This document shows positions 49,306 to 60,739 of a stretch of 64,000 nt of DNA, piece after piece (within the stretch, counting starts at the first letter, position 1; every line of letters starts with the position of its first letter). Made by a program: the position numbers and the translations under genes. Source of the DNA: Centroberyx gerrardi (Eukaryota; Chordata; Actinopteri; Beryciformes; Berycidae); the NCBI RefSeq assembly GCF_048128805.1, contig NC_136010.1, positions 19,906,980 through 19,970,979 of the forward strand. The letters are read 5' to 3'. Under the pieces are notes generated by a model that searched no databases, was not told where the DNA came from, and was given only the letters and a program-made list of their open reading frames with translations.

Positions 49306-49460
49306 GTGAATATGCAGCAAACTAGTTCCTAGTCACGATTTTATATATTTTCAGACGTCCTACTGTAACTAGCTTGCTAGCCACGTCCTGAGCTACATCC
49401 TACGCTTCTCCGTTTCGTCTTTACGCAGGCAGGTGGGGACGTCACGACGTAAATCAACAG
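49306..49460 (-). promoter_or_regulatory. rnf41: rnf41 non-coding first exon and promoter, predicted
   Basis: A donor TTCAC|GTAAGT (boundary 49306) faces the 5' UTR acceptor at 48039-48040 (CCTCAG). Upstream is a CpG-containing block with a near-CRE TGACGTCC (minus strand, 49438-49445) and GAAACGGAGAAGCG. The likely start is near 49400-49430. The intron between (48039-49305) contains a cluster of GCTAGC/GTTAGC motifs at about 49075-49165 and no coding exon. Confidence 0.5.
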
Positions 49461-51104
49461 CTTTTGATTGGTCATAAAGAAGCCACTGCTTCCACGCATC
49501 CTTCGTACTTTCCTAGGTGACATACTTATTTAGAGGCATTGTTGAAGACATATGCTGTGAAATAAAGGATATTATTACTCTGAAAATACACGTCCCGTTA
49601 AATCGACTGGAACAAGCAATGACATGTCGGTCTGTTAATTGTAATGATAAATGTAATTGTTAAGGGTATTGAAATAAAATATTAAAAATCAATTATAAAT
49701 CAAAGTTGTGCAGTAGAGTAGACTAGAAGATCTATCTCTGGGCAATGATGTTGTATTTATAGTAGGTCTAGCTTATATTTATCAGCAAAGGAATACTAGC
49801 ACAATGCTCACACAAAATGAATGGTCCTGGACTCATTTCCAAGAGCTGTCTCACTTCCAGCTCTGCCATGGTGTTTACTGGCTGGCTTTGTTGCTGCTGA
49901 GCCACATCCAGTTTACCTCTCTTGCCCCCTCCCTGCTTTTGCATGCTTCTCTGCACCATGGCAGCCATGGCAGCGAGGATGCTGTTGAGACATCCTGCTG
50001 CATCCCCTACTCCAGTAACTGCCTGCAGAGAGTGATTTAGATTTACTGTTCAGTTATCTGTAAGTATCTGTCAATTGTGTCAGTCCAAGCTTGATGGCGC
50101 ATGTTCACAGCTCCACCTCCAATAAATCAGCCGATGATCTTCAAGACAGGAGATAGAGAGATAGAAGAGAGGGAATATTCTAGAATTTAGTTCAGGATGT
50201 TATTAGGAAAAAATAACCCATGCATAATAACCCATGCACAATAAACACTGTTTTGTTGTGTGATATGTTTGTTTGAAGGGGATGACTTTGAGTACTCCAT
50301 CCAGAAGGGCCTCTAAGTATGAAGGGACCTCATTTTCACTGTGGAGGGCTTTCTGAATAGCCATTATAAGGTCAGCAGCTTTGGTGGTACAGATAATGTA
50401 ATGTTTCATCTCTCTTTTTCTGATACATGACACACAATTGACCGACAGGCAAACAGGGTGGAAAGAAATAGCCGCCAAGATCCAGAGAGAAAGTGCGCTG
50501 CGCTGCAGAGTGGGAATATAGCCAAACAGAAGGAGGAACACATTGAAAACAACATGAGTCATCACTCACCACCAGTGCGACTGCAACTTCCAACATTGTC
50601 AGAGAAATAATGTCATCACAGCGCATGGAAATTCATTGTAACACACCAGAATAAGAGGATGTGTGAGTCAGAACTAAAAACCAATGTATTGGGGGAGAAG
50701 TGAACCCATGCAGTAATAACATGTTTCCTATCTTTCCTGTGTTGTTGAGGCTAAAAACGTCCCAAAGACAATCCCTCAAACAGAATAGCATTTCCATTGT
50801 GGGCATTCTCACAGCTCGCCTGAGCAAAAACAGGCAGGAATGGCGAAGCTTGAGGTGGATGGTGGTCATGGACTGGCCTTTTCTGGTGTTGCTATGCACA
50901 CACACACACACAAACACAATTACAATTATAATTTCAAACTCTGGTTCCCATGCATGTCCTTTTCCTCTCCATCTTCTCTACATTCTCCCATCCTTATGAC
51001 AATCCAAGTTATCTCAGTAAACATGAGCAATCTCTGATGTATTTTATATACTCATCTGTCGGTCTATGTGAAATACAAGGTGACAATAAATGACTCCAGA
51101 CCCA
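49461..51104. other. rnf41-ankrd52 spacer with unrecognised short open frames
   Basis: Two short minus-strand candidate exons could exist. One is 50626-50570 (19 codons ending at a GTG|GTGAGT donor). The other starts at 50502 after a CTCTGCAG acceptor and stays open for about 100 codons to 50203 (KAADLIMAIQKALHSENEVP...). A further frame at 49968-49768 (MVQRSMQKQGGGKRGK) begins near a TCTCTGCAG acceptor. None matches a family I know, and no downstream donor of the second exon is convincing. In human, NABP2 and SLC39A5 lie in this interval; I see neither here. Confidence 0.25.
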
Positions 51105-51125
51105 GTAAATATTTAGCAATAGCAC

Positions 51126-51131
51126 TTTATT
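51126..51131 (-). terminator. ankrd52: Strong candidate distal poly(A) signal of ankrd52
   Basis: TTCAATAAAGTGCT on the minus strand, followed about 30-40 nt later by a GT-rich stretch (TGGGTCTGGAGTC). This is the best cleavage context in the region. Confidence 0.5.
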
Positions 51132-52903
51132 GAACACAAACAACCCTAAGCCACAATACTGAATGACAAGACCAATTGGCTGCAGCAAACATTTTATAAA
51201 ATAGATTCAGGTTTAATGTCACTAAATTCTCCTTTTTTTCTTTTAACGTCAGAAAGACAGATGCAGGTTTTTCCAAAACAGTGAATGATCTTATACATAT
51301 TTAACATTTTTGTAACAAATTATCATTCACATGTTCACACAAAGGAATAACAAGGCAAAGTGCTTTCAGGATTGCATTGTCGAAAAAAAAGAAAGAAAAC
51401 AAAAACCAAAGAAATGAATGGCTTGAGGTTTAGGTGAGATAGTGGGGTGAAGGGGAAGTGGGCTGGTCCTGTCCTAGAGTAGGCATGGGGGGCCCTGGTC
51501 AGAAAAACCTCAAACCTTTCACCTTTTCCTGTACCCCTTTGTAGTCAAATCAGATGTCAAGTGATGGGGCAGTGTGGAGACAGACACCTATGTAGCAGAA
51601 TTTGGTTTGGAGTGGACAGATGAATTCGAAGGCATACGGCTCGAGGGGCTCAAACTCGCCCTCGTACAGAATAACAAATCCACCTCACATCTTCCTCATG
51701 ACAACCTGTAGTATCAAGTCCAGCTGCAGAGCAATGGCTGACCCAGAACACATGAAGCTGTAAACGTTGAAATATACTGTAGTAGGGCTAGACAGGGACA
51801 TATATGCACAAGAGGAAACTAAATAGATGGTAATAAAAAAAAAAGAAAAGAAAAAGCCAATGTATGGTTATTCATTTCCTCTGGCCATGCATCACTGAAT
51901 GTTAAAGGGGATAGACGATCATCATAATCTGCATCATAACATTGTCTGGCTTCACATTCCAGTGGTATTTTGTTGTATAAATGCTTCTCATAAATATTTT
52001 TTTTTTCCACGTCAAATAGACATATACACATACAGCACAACCAAGCACACTTCATTATGTATAACTACCATTGCTTATGATAAATCTGTATTCCCGTACT
52101 GTGAATAGACAACGTTTTATGTTAAAAACAGGTGGAGAGACAAACAATACTCAAGGCTGCAAAACAAGGAGGTAGGAGAAATGCTACTGAAAACAGCAAG
52201 TGATGCTAACATGATCGTTCACTTAAATTATTTCAATATACATCAGGCTTCGGCTGGACTCCTTGAGCCGTGCGAGGACCACAGCTGCTGTCCCAGCCGC
52301 CCGTTCAGGAGCAGCGTGACTCTGACAAGGATATGAGAGCAACTGTGGCACTGGACTTTCACCCTGCTCTTCTAAAATTGTGTGAAATATCGATTCGACC
52401 AGATTTAGCCAAATGAAGCCATTCCACAAAATTGTTATAAGTTAAGGGTGAAAATCCAGCGGCAAGAATTTTCTATGAAGCTTTTTCGAATGATCCTGAT
52501 GCTGAAAACTTGACTGAGACAGCAACTGTGGTGCTTCACCGGCTGAAGAAACCTTGTACGGCCCATCTGGCCTTACAGAATTTGAATCGTGTCTTTGCCC
52601 TATATTCTTAGACTGGTCATATTTTAAATTGGCTAATTTCAACAGAGTAAGATCATTGGTCCTGTTGTCATCACAGGTCTAGAGACCATGCTGCTGGTGA
52701 TGGCATTGACTCCTTTACACACAGTAGAATAGTATATTTGCAGATTTGTAAATGAGGTAATCAGCGTTAGGCTAAATAGGGAACCCTGTCATTGACACAC
52801 ACATGCCCACTCCATTCACCAGCAAAGCAAAAGAGATTTCTTTAATCAATGGGCCAGGATTGTGAAAAAAACTTTGGAATGTTGGGTGGACAAGCCAACT
52901 ATA

Positions 52904-52928
52904 TTTTTTTTTTTTTTTTTTTTTTTTT
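52904..52928. repeat. T25 homopolymer
   Basis: An uninterrupted run of about 25 T on the plus strand (A-run in the predicted ankrd52 3' UTR). Confidence 0.95.
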
Positions 52929-55900
52929 GTGAAGGTGCACTGTGAAACTGTTTGATTGTAACTCATCACTTGCCCTGATCCAGAGTCCTTCCACTCATGA
53001 TAAGGGCTCCTTGGTATTTCCCCAGATAAGCCACTAAAGTAAAACAGGCAACCCTTTATCTATCAACTATTATTATTTTTTTTTTTTAATCTGCAATGAA
53101 GTAAGGCTGCCTCAGTGGCAGATCAATGCCTGCTTCAGTCCAGTTGTAAGAGGATTGTTAATAGCTAGTGAGTTGCAATAAGGGGGCAACATCTACAGTG
53201 AAGCTGAGTAAACGTAAAAACATGAAGGGGACTAACACTAATAAAATGTCACAGAACATGCAGTATACATCCTTTCCTACGGTAGGCTATTCCTAATAGC
53301 ACATTCAAGGGGGCTCCTAATGGGCAATTTCTCTGATATGGCTCTGCTTTAGAGTAATCAAGCTTAGTGTGAGACTACTTCCACTGTGGGCTCACAGAAA
53401 GAGCAAGTCGATAAGGTGCTCCATCAGAAGATCGCTGCCTTAGTTCACCTGCACAAAGACCTTGTGTCATTCAGTTCAATGGGTTTACCAATATACATTG
53501 GAAAGTGTTTTGAACATTGTTTTTTTTTCCTTCTTGCAAATACATTTTTTCCCAGACATCCTCTGCTGGTGAAAACAAACGGCACTTTCAAGGGGAATGT
53601 TACTCTAAAACCACAATCACAGGACCTCCAAGTAACAAATTCTGAGAACACATAGGCTATACAGTAGATATAAATCTCATGAGTTTCTTAACTGTACAAG
53701 CTTTAGGCTACACGCTGAAAAGGGAGGGACACATAGGAACCCTTAATGCTTAACATTGAAAACAAATATATTATAAGGCATTTCATAATTCCTTTTATCC
53801 GCATACTTCACTGACAGCAGGTCTAAATATTTTTGAGAAAACATTTCATTCAAGGAGGAAGAGGATGCATATACATCTACACATGCAAATGAACATGTCT
53901 ATCAGCTATAAACCAGAATTCAAGGAATTAGGTCTAAAGTCCAAAGTACAATACCATCAAAGCCCATCCATAAGAAAAAAAAATGCACCTACTCAAATCT
54001 ATCAGTCAGCTTGTGCACGGTCCTTTCTGAGCAGGCAGCTTTTAAAGTTGAATATTGATCACAGTTTTAAGAATGGAATATCACACACTCCACTATCAAA
54101 CGCCACTTCTCTGAATACAAATAAGAGGACCCTTTAAATCCTTCATTTGCTCCAGAAGAGTGACTTTTGGTGTTAACAAAAAGGGCATATTAAATAATAT
54201 TTTTCAACTGAGGAAGCAATGATAAACAAAAGGTTATTGCACTTTTATCTTTTGTCTATTTCAAACGAGGTCAGCTTGAGAGAAGATGATTCATGCCTTA
54301 ATGCTGTAATAAGACAACAAATGTTACATCACTTCTATAGTATGATCACACTGTTATTAACACTGCACACAGCTACTACTGCAACCCTACTTTTAATCAG
54401 TCTACCCTAATAACACAAAACAATCTCCACAATCAATTTGCAACACAGTCACAACAAACAGTTTGCCTAAACGTAATCACTTTATCTTGTATGCATGTAC
54501 CATATGATTTCACAACTTGGACTGCATCGTGAAATTACGAATCGTGTATGAATACCAAAGAGCTGAGTAGAACAATCAGAATTAATAAGCTCTGAAATTC
54601 GAGACAATTGTCTTTCTACAGTTAATGTGTTACTGACAATCAAACCTCATGTTTCCTGCACTCAGAGGAGTCGGATGTTTTTCCTCACATGTATGCCTAA
54701 ATCTTTACTAGGCTCCTCAACGCAGCGGTGTTGGGAGCGCCATCTTAGCCCCGAGGTGCCATCTTTGGATTTGTGCTTTCATACTCTATTGTTCCCCACC
54801 CATCCAATGTTTGGTGTGCCCAGAATCGCATCAGTGTAATGTGCAGTTTATTTCGCCACCCGAAGGGAGCACTCGGTCACTGGAAACGCATCGTAAATGC
54901 AGACTATAACAGGAGGAATTATTTAGGCTTTTCTATCTCATATCACATGGGGTTGAGAATATGCTCAGAGGGAATGTGAGCCTATCTACTGTAGTCTTGT
55001 ACGTTCGTTAGAATTTCTTTTTCCCATTATAAGGCTTCTGGGAAATACAAATGGAAGACCGTACCTTTCGGTAGTAACAAATAAAAGGCACCATGCCACC
55101 ACTGTGCTGGATATTACACAGGTCCTATTGGTGGGGGGAAATAAATAACCAAGTGTTCAGGTGGGGAAGGCGGTCAAACTAGCATTAGTCATACAGTAAA
55201 AATGTATTGATTTAACTCGTAGAGGTAAAGTTATATAGCTACCTTCATCTCCCACTTTAAACTGGACTGTACCCATACCCTTATATGATTTGCACCGGAT
55301 AATAGACTCATCTGCTGTGTATAACAAAGAGAAACACGTTGACATAGGATTACTATGCTTTTCTGTACTAAACGAGGGACTTGTGCATGTATAGGATCAA
55401 CATGCATATATTGAAAACCACTCACACACACACTACAAGAGAGAAATCTACACTACTGGCATCAGGAAAAACAAGAACAAATCACAGAGGATCAATGTCA
55501 GCGTCATCACACAAAAGATCACTGATGAGGTAAAACCGCAGGTCCAATAAAAGTACAAGGTGCAGTTTACTGCCCCTTTGTAAGGTAGGAAACATCAGAC
55601 ATCTGCCGACACTAATCTAACACTTCCGCGTAGATACATTTCTGATTTAGGCTGGTTTAAGCAGAGTTACACTACCCATGACAAGATGGATCAGAAGATT
55701 TTAACTCTTTGTTAGCATAACCGTACAAATTTTCTCGCAAGAATTTCCTTTCTCTCGGGTCATTTTTTGAGGTACACCACTTTTATCCCCCAGTGTTACT
55801 TGGCTCTGGATAATGGACAAGCCAAAGTTGATTGTTTATCAGTGAATTCTGAACAATTCATTCACAGTGGCAAATATGGCAATATCCTAACCTCTCACAA

Positions 55901-56668
55901 CAATCTCTGCACCATGGCAACCTTGAGCTATGTGCTACCTCAATTGATTTGTGTGCTTCCCGACACCCGCGGATGTCTGTAAGATCAAAATTAGCCAAAA
56001 TTTTAGCAATCCAACCAAGCAGCATAACTCCACAGGTGATGCAACTTTATCAGGTACTGCCAGATATCATTTTCCTTTTCAGCTTTTAAGGCAAAAGGCT
56101 CAACAGTGGATCAGAGAGTTAAATTGAAATTTGCCATATTATCAGCGTTACTTCAAGTAAGAACCGAGACATCCATTGAGGCAAATCAATTCCGTACTGT
56201 ATATACCATGCTTTTGCGGACATCAAAAACTATTTTTTTTCCTGGTAACACACACATTATAAACCACCTTGTTATACAAACACACAACCTAGGGATTGCT
56301 TTGCCAATACCTAAAGGACTGACTATATTCTTCAAAGTGTCCAATTAGAAAATAGATTTGTACCAACACCAAATCTTAACAGAATACTCGTATTTAATGA
56401 CTACTATTCCATGCAAATGTTTTCTACATAATTTTACTTTTTTTTTTTGCTTTTTTCTTGACTAATGTAATTGGCGAAAAGACATGCAGCTCCAAACACA
56501 AAACCGTAATAATCCTGACTAATTCTGAATAAGTTACTGACCAAGTAAATATGATTTGTGTCTAAAGGCAAATAAAGGTTTCTATGGCACTAAATGGGTG
56601 TAGCTTAGGTGCATTTTTGTCAAATATAGGCTATTAACGATTACGTGTGATCATATCTACTGTAGTCC

Positions 56669-56674
56669 TTTATT
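56669..56674 (-). terminator. ankrd52: Possible proximal poly(A) signal of ankrd52
   Basis: AATAAA on the minus strand, about 4.07 kb past the stop. Use would give a shorter 3' UTR isoform. Confidence 0.3.
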
Positions 56675-59600
56675 GTCTTTCTTGTTTTACTGTACTGTAA
56701 GGCAATCTCAATGGAATGGATGAACATGAACGTTAAATTCATCTGACCGCTTGTCCTCAGTTTACCTTGTAGGCTACGCTCCACACAAACACAGAGAAAT
56801 AAAGGAAAAAAAAAAAAAAAAAGGAGCGATATTACACAATAGTAGGCCTATACTCCGATACTCCGAAATGCCAAAAACCTACCCAGACCCTCATCGCAGG
56901 AAGACTAATACACAAATAATATGTAGAGAATTAGGATATTTCATGCTACCTGTATAATTGTATCTATGCAAGACAAATGAAGAGCAATAGTTTAAAGTCA
57001 GGAGAAAGCAAATTGTCCTGCTCTAAATTGACCCTACATTCATTTCAGTCAGTAAATTCATGGCTCAGTTTTGAAGGTCAGACTGTAAACTGTTTGAACA
57101 TATGCATAAATCCATTGCTGCTTTACTAAGAGGTTTTCCCCTTAACAAATTTTGGCAAATAGGCCTCATTTGTGACCAAAGATTCACACATCTAACCCGC
57201 ATTTAAATCTTCCATTGGCATTTATGCTATGATTTACTGAATTGGCCTAAATGAATGGCAGTGCAATATTTGTGCTGCACACTATTACACACACTCTCTA
57301 TTGCTACAATTGGACCTTTCATTGCTTTCCATTTCTGACTCCAGATATACTGTATATGCTCCACTTGTTTGATCCATTTTACATCAAAATTGTGATCTAG
57401 CTCCATGCACAAGCACTCATTTACCATTGGTACACACAAATAAAAAAGCATGTATAAGAATACTGTGATACAACAAAAGGATTCAGTTACAACTTGTATA
57501 TTAGCAGAGGGGAATGGCTCCATTTACTGGTCAAATAAGGACATCACAAGAGAAAAATCCCTGCCCAAACTGACCTGTCCGACAGCACCTACAGATGGCA
57601 GAGGGAATATGTAGGCTATTTGGAGGAGCCTGAGGTTTTGGTTAAATCACTGGGCTGACTGAAAGTGATTTTACCACCGACTTAGGTCAGAACCTGCATT
57701 GTTAACAGTAGGTCAGGTAATGTAATCTCATCACTTTGTTGGACCAGTCCCCGGAAATAGATAACACAAAAAGTCAGTGGGCAGTAGACACTGTCCCCAA
57801 GTGCGTTTTTTTTTTGTCAATTATGCATTGTTAGAATACAATTTTGTTGCAGCCTTTGCTTGTCTTTTGCAACCCCTACCTTCCTGTATTCGGCAGCAAA
57901 ACACATGCATGTAAACATAAGTACATACATTACATCTGCTCAATTTTACACACTTAGAACCTGAATGTACTAAAGTGCGAGCTTGACTATCTAATTAAGT
58001 GCTGAGGGGTGAGGGTTAAAAAGGAACTCTATATTGTGGACCATCCCATCAAAAAATGCCTAGATCATTTTCCTCTTGAGATCTCCGATTTGATTAATAA
58101 GTTTTGCCTGCTGCTTCAACACAGATCCTGAGACTACAAAAATGTACCTACCCCTAAAACAGATCAGAAAAAAAAAATCACACTACAAATCCCTTTGTTC
58201 CACAAACCAATTTGACCAGGAGAACAAAGGCTGGGGGTCACCTATTAGTTACATTTCAATTCAGTCAGTTATGGAGGTCAATTGAAATGCCAACTACAAA
58301 GCAAGACTTCTAAAACACTAACTCAGTGAATTCACTGCTCTGAAATGGAGTTAATGTCAATCTTAAGAATATCCAATAAAATACTATCACATGAAAGCCT
58401 GTTCGCAGGGGTATTTAATGACATACCTAGTCTAGGTCCTCATCTCTCATCCAGTCAAACTTCAACTAATGCGTGCAATTGTGCCATTTCATTACGAGTC
58501 GATATGAAATTATCATGCCAATGAAAATGATCTGAATCAGTGTAATTCAACCATCAGCAGATGGTAAAAAGACAGAATGGCATAGTAATAACATCTAGAT
58601 TTAAGTCACAAAAAGCTCTAGTGGTCCAATACAATCATCTTTAGTATGCTTAGTACCAGACATGGGATGAAGAGACAACAAAAGGAACACCAAAAGCACA
58701 ATTATTTGGATTTTTGCTATTCCTGAAATCTAAACAACAGGTATTGGCCTAAGCAAAGTTCCCTCTCCATTTCCTCTTAGCCCTATATGCTTCTACAAGG
58801 GTTATAAACTCTCCCTGGTCATTCGCGACGCCGGGACACATAAGGTATTATATGCCCGTCAAACATTTGTTTTTCACTAGATACTCTGGTGCAACTGTGG
58901 TTCAATGTTGTTGCTAAGTTATCAAATGGGTGGAAAGATAATCAGTCTCAGGGCTTGTCACACTCTGCCATTAAGCATTCCAACTGAAATGATGTGTTAC
59001 GGAAGGCATGGGTCAAAAGGCATTTCATGAGATGCCATAAAGGCAATCCAGTGCATTTGTGTTGACACTGACAGTAAAATGCCCGGCACACACAGAGCCA
59101 TTCGTTGAGTCTTTAGATAATTTTTCATGAACTAATAAAAAGAAAGGAAAAAAAAAAAAAATCAAAAACATTCCAGGGAAACAAAAGCCCTTGTGACAGT
59201 GATTGTCTATTCAATAACGTTCAAAAAAAGGCCAAAAAAAGAAAATATTGCTTGAAAACTACCTAATAAAAATAGCAGAGAATATCTTTTCAAACTGATC
59301 AGAGTTGACCACCAGAAAGTTGAGACACGAGCTATTAGATGTTTAAGACTAGTTCACCAGCTCCAACAAATACTCAGTTAGTAAGAGCTTGTTAAAACCA
59401 CAACGCTGATGGCCGGTTCAACTTCGGAAACACAAAGAACAGAACGACATGAGCGCCTAAAAACCAAAACCGACCGCTCTCCTTCGATAATTAGGCCTTT
59501 CTAATTGTGAAATCTTTTGCAAAAACACTGTTAAGTAAAGAGATGGGAAATAAATTGAAATGGCTTGTTCATTTATGTGCTCAGATATACGATGCTGTGA

Positions 59601-60195
59601 TGAGGTGTTGTTGGCAGATATTACTAGTAAAGCCTTCATCTAGAAATAAACAAGGCCTCAGTCAGTCACTATCCTACAATAGTTCTCTAGTCCTACAGAG
59701 AGAGAACGTTAGGCCTACGGACCCTGGGTGAAGATGAAGCAGCTGCTAAACGAGTTGACGAGGTATATCAAGATCTATTGTCTTTCTCTATACAGTACAG
59801 TTCATCTCAAATAAATAATTTATAGCCATAGTAGTGTTGATCAACTTTGGTCATAACTTATATGCTTAGAAACATTCTAGCTTAACAAACACTTATTTAG
59901 CATCTTTAAAACATTAGGTCGGCATTGAGAACAAATCGATGTTAAAATGCCAACCCAAACATGGCCGTCCTTTGTAAGGAGACGTGCTTACATATTCAGC
60001 AGCATTACCAAATTATCTTGTGTTAAAATGCCAAACAATTCTAGGCCGTACATTTAAAGTACACTATGGAAATAACATCTTTGTGACCCTTTTCCAAATT
60101 TCAGATTGTACTGTAGTACACTAGCATTGCACTCTTAAGCAAAATTTAGATTTTCCCTTGTATGGTTCCTTCATAAAAATCTAGGCTAACGGACT

Positions 60196-60218
60196 AAAAA
60201 AAAAAAAAAAAAAAAAAA
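60196..60218. repeat. A23 homopolymer
   Basis: An uninterrupted run of about 23 A on the plus strand (U-run in the ankrd52 3' UTR), followed by caaacaaacaaac. Confidence 0.95.
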
Positions 60219-60739
60219 CATCAAACAAACAAACAAAAAAACTCTTTGATCATTCTTTTGGGAGGGCTGTGCGTTCCTCTACAAGGTCACCACAACTGAT
60301 CAAAGATGATATGATTTTAAATACTGAATGATATGGAGAGAAAGAGAGACAGAGATACAGAGGTTTCCATGCTATTAGCTGTCAGTTATATAATTATGCC
60401 GACATGATTTTAAAGGGTTCAATGATTTGGGAATGGCCAGATTGCGAGCGTCCGTTTTGGACGCCATACTTCATTTGAGTGACCTTGTAGAGCAATCAGC
60501 CTCTAAGTATTGAGCACTACTAGGAGATGGAGGAATGGGATCTAATTGCATATTAGGTTTGACTGCACCTCAAGAGAAGACCAAACACACTCACGCACAC
60601 ACACAGACGCACAAACACATACATACATAGAGAACAGACATGTGGGTGGGTGCTCTCCTGGTCCTCTGGGCCGTGTTAAAGGGAGTCGCCCCCTGGTGGT
60701 GATGATGGTGATAGCAGCTGACTGAGGGGGCAGACGACC

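Larger units (their letters stand above)
51105..60739 (-). other. ankrd52: Very long predicted 3' UTR of ankrd52
   Basis: From the ankrd52 stop to the last strong poly(A) signal there are about 9.6 kb of AT-rich DNA without any recognisable gene. Homopolymer tracts occur at 52904-52928 (T), 56805-56822 (A) and 60196-60218 (A). Mammalian ANKRD52 also has a multi-kilobase 3' UTR, so this is plausible, but the length is inferred. An internal AATAAA at 56669-56674 could give a shorter form of about 4 kb. Confidence 0.5.

Noticed and set aside
49360-49372. TATATAAAA element as the rnf41 TATA box
   Set aside because: It would leave only about 25 nt before the exon donor at 49306; more likely it lies within the first exon.
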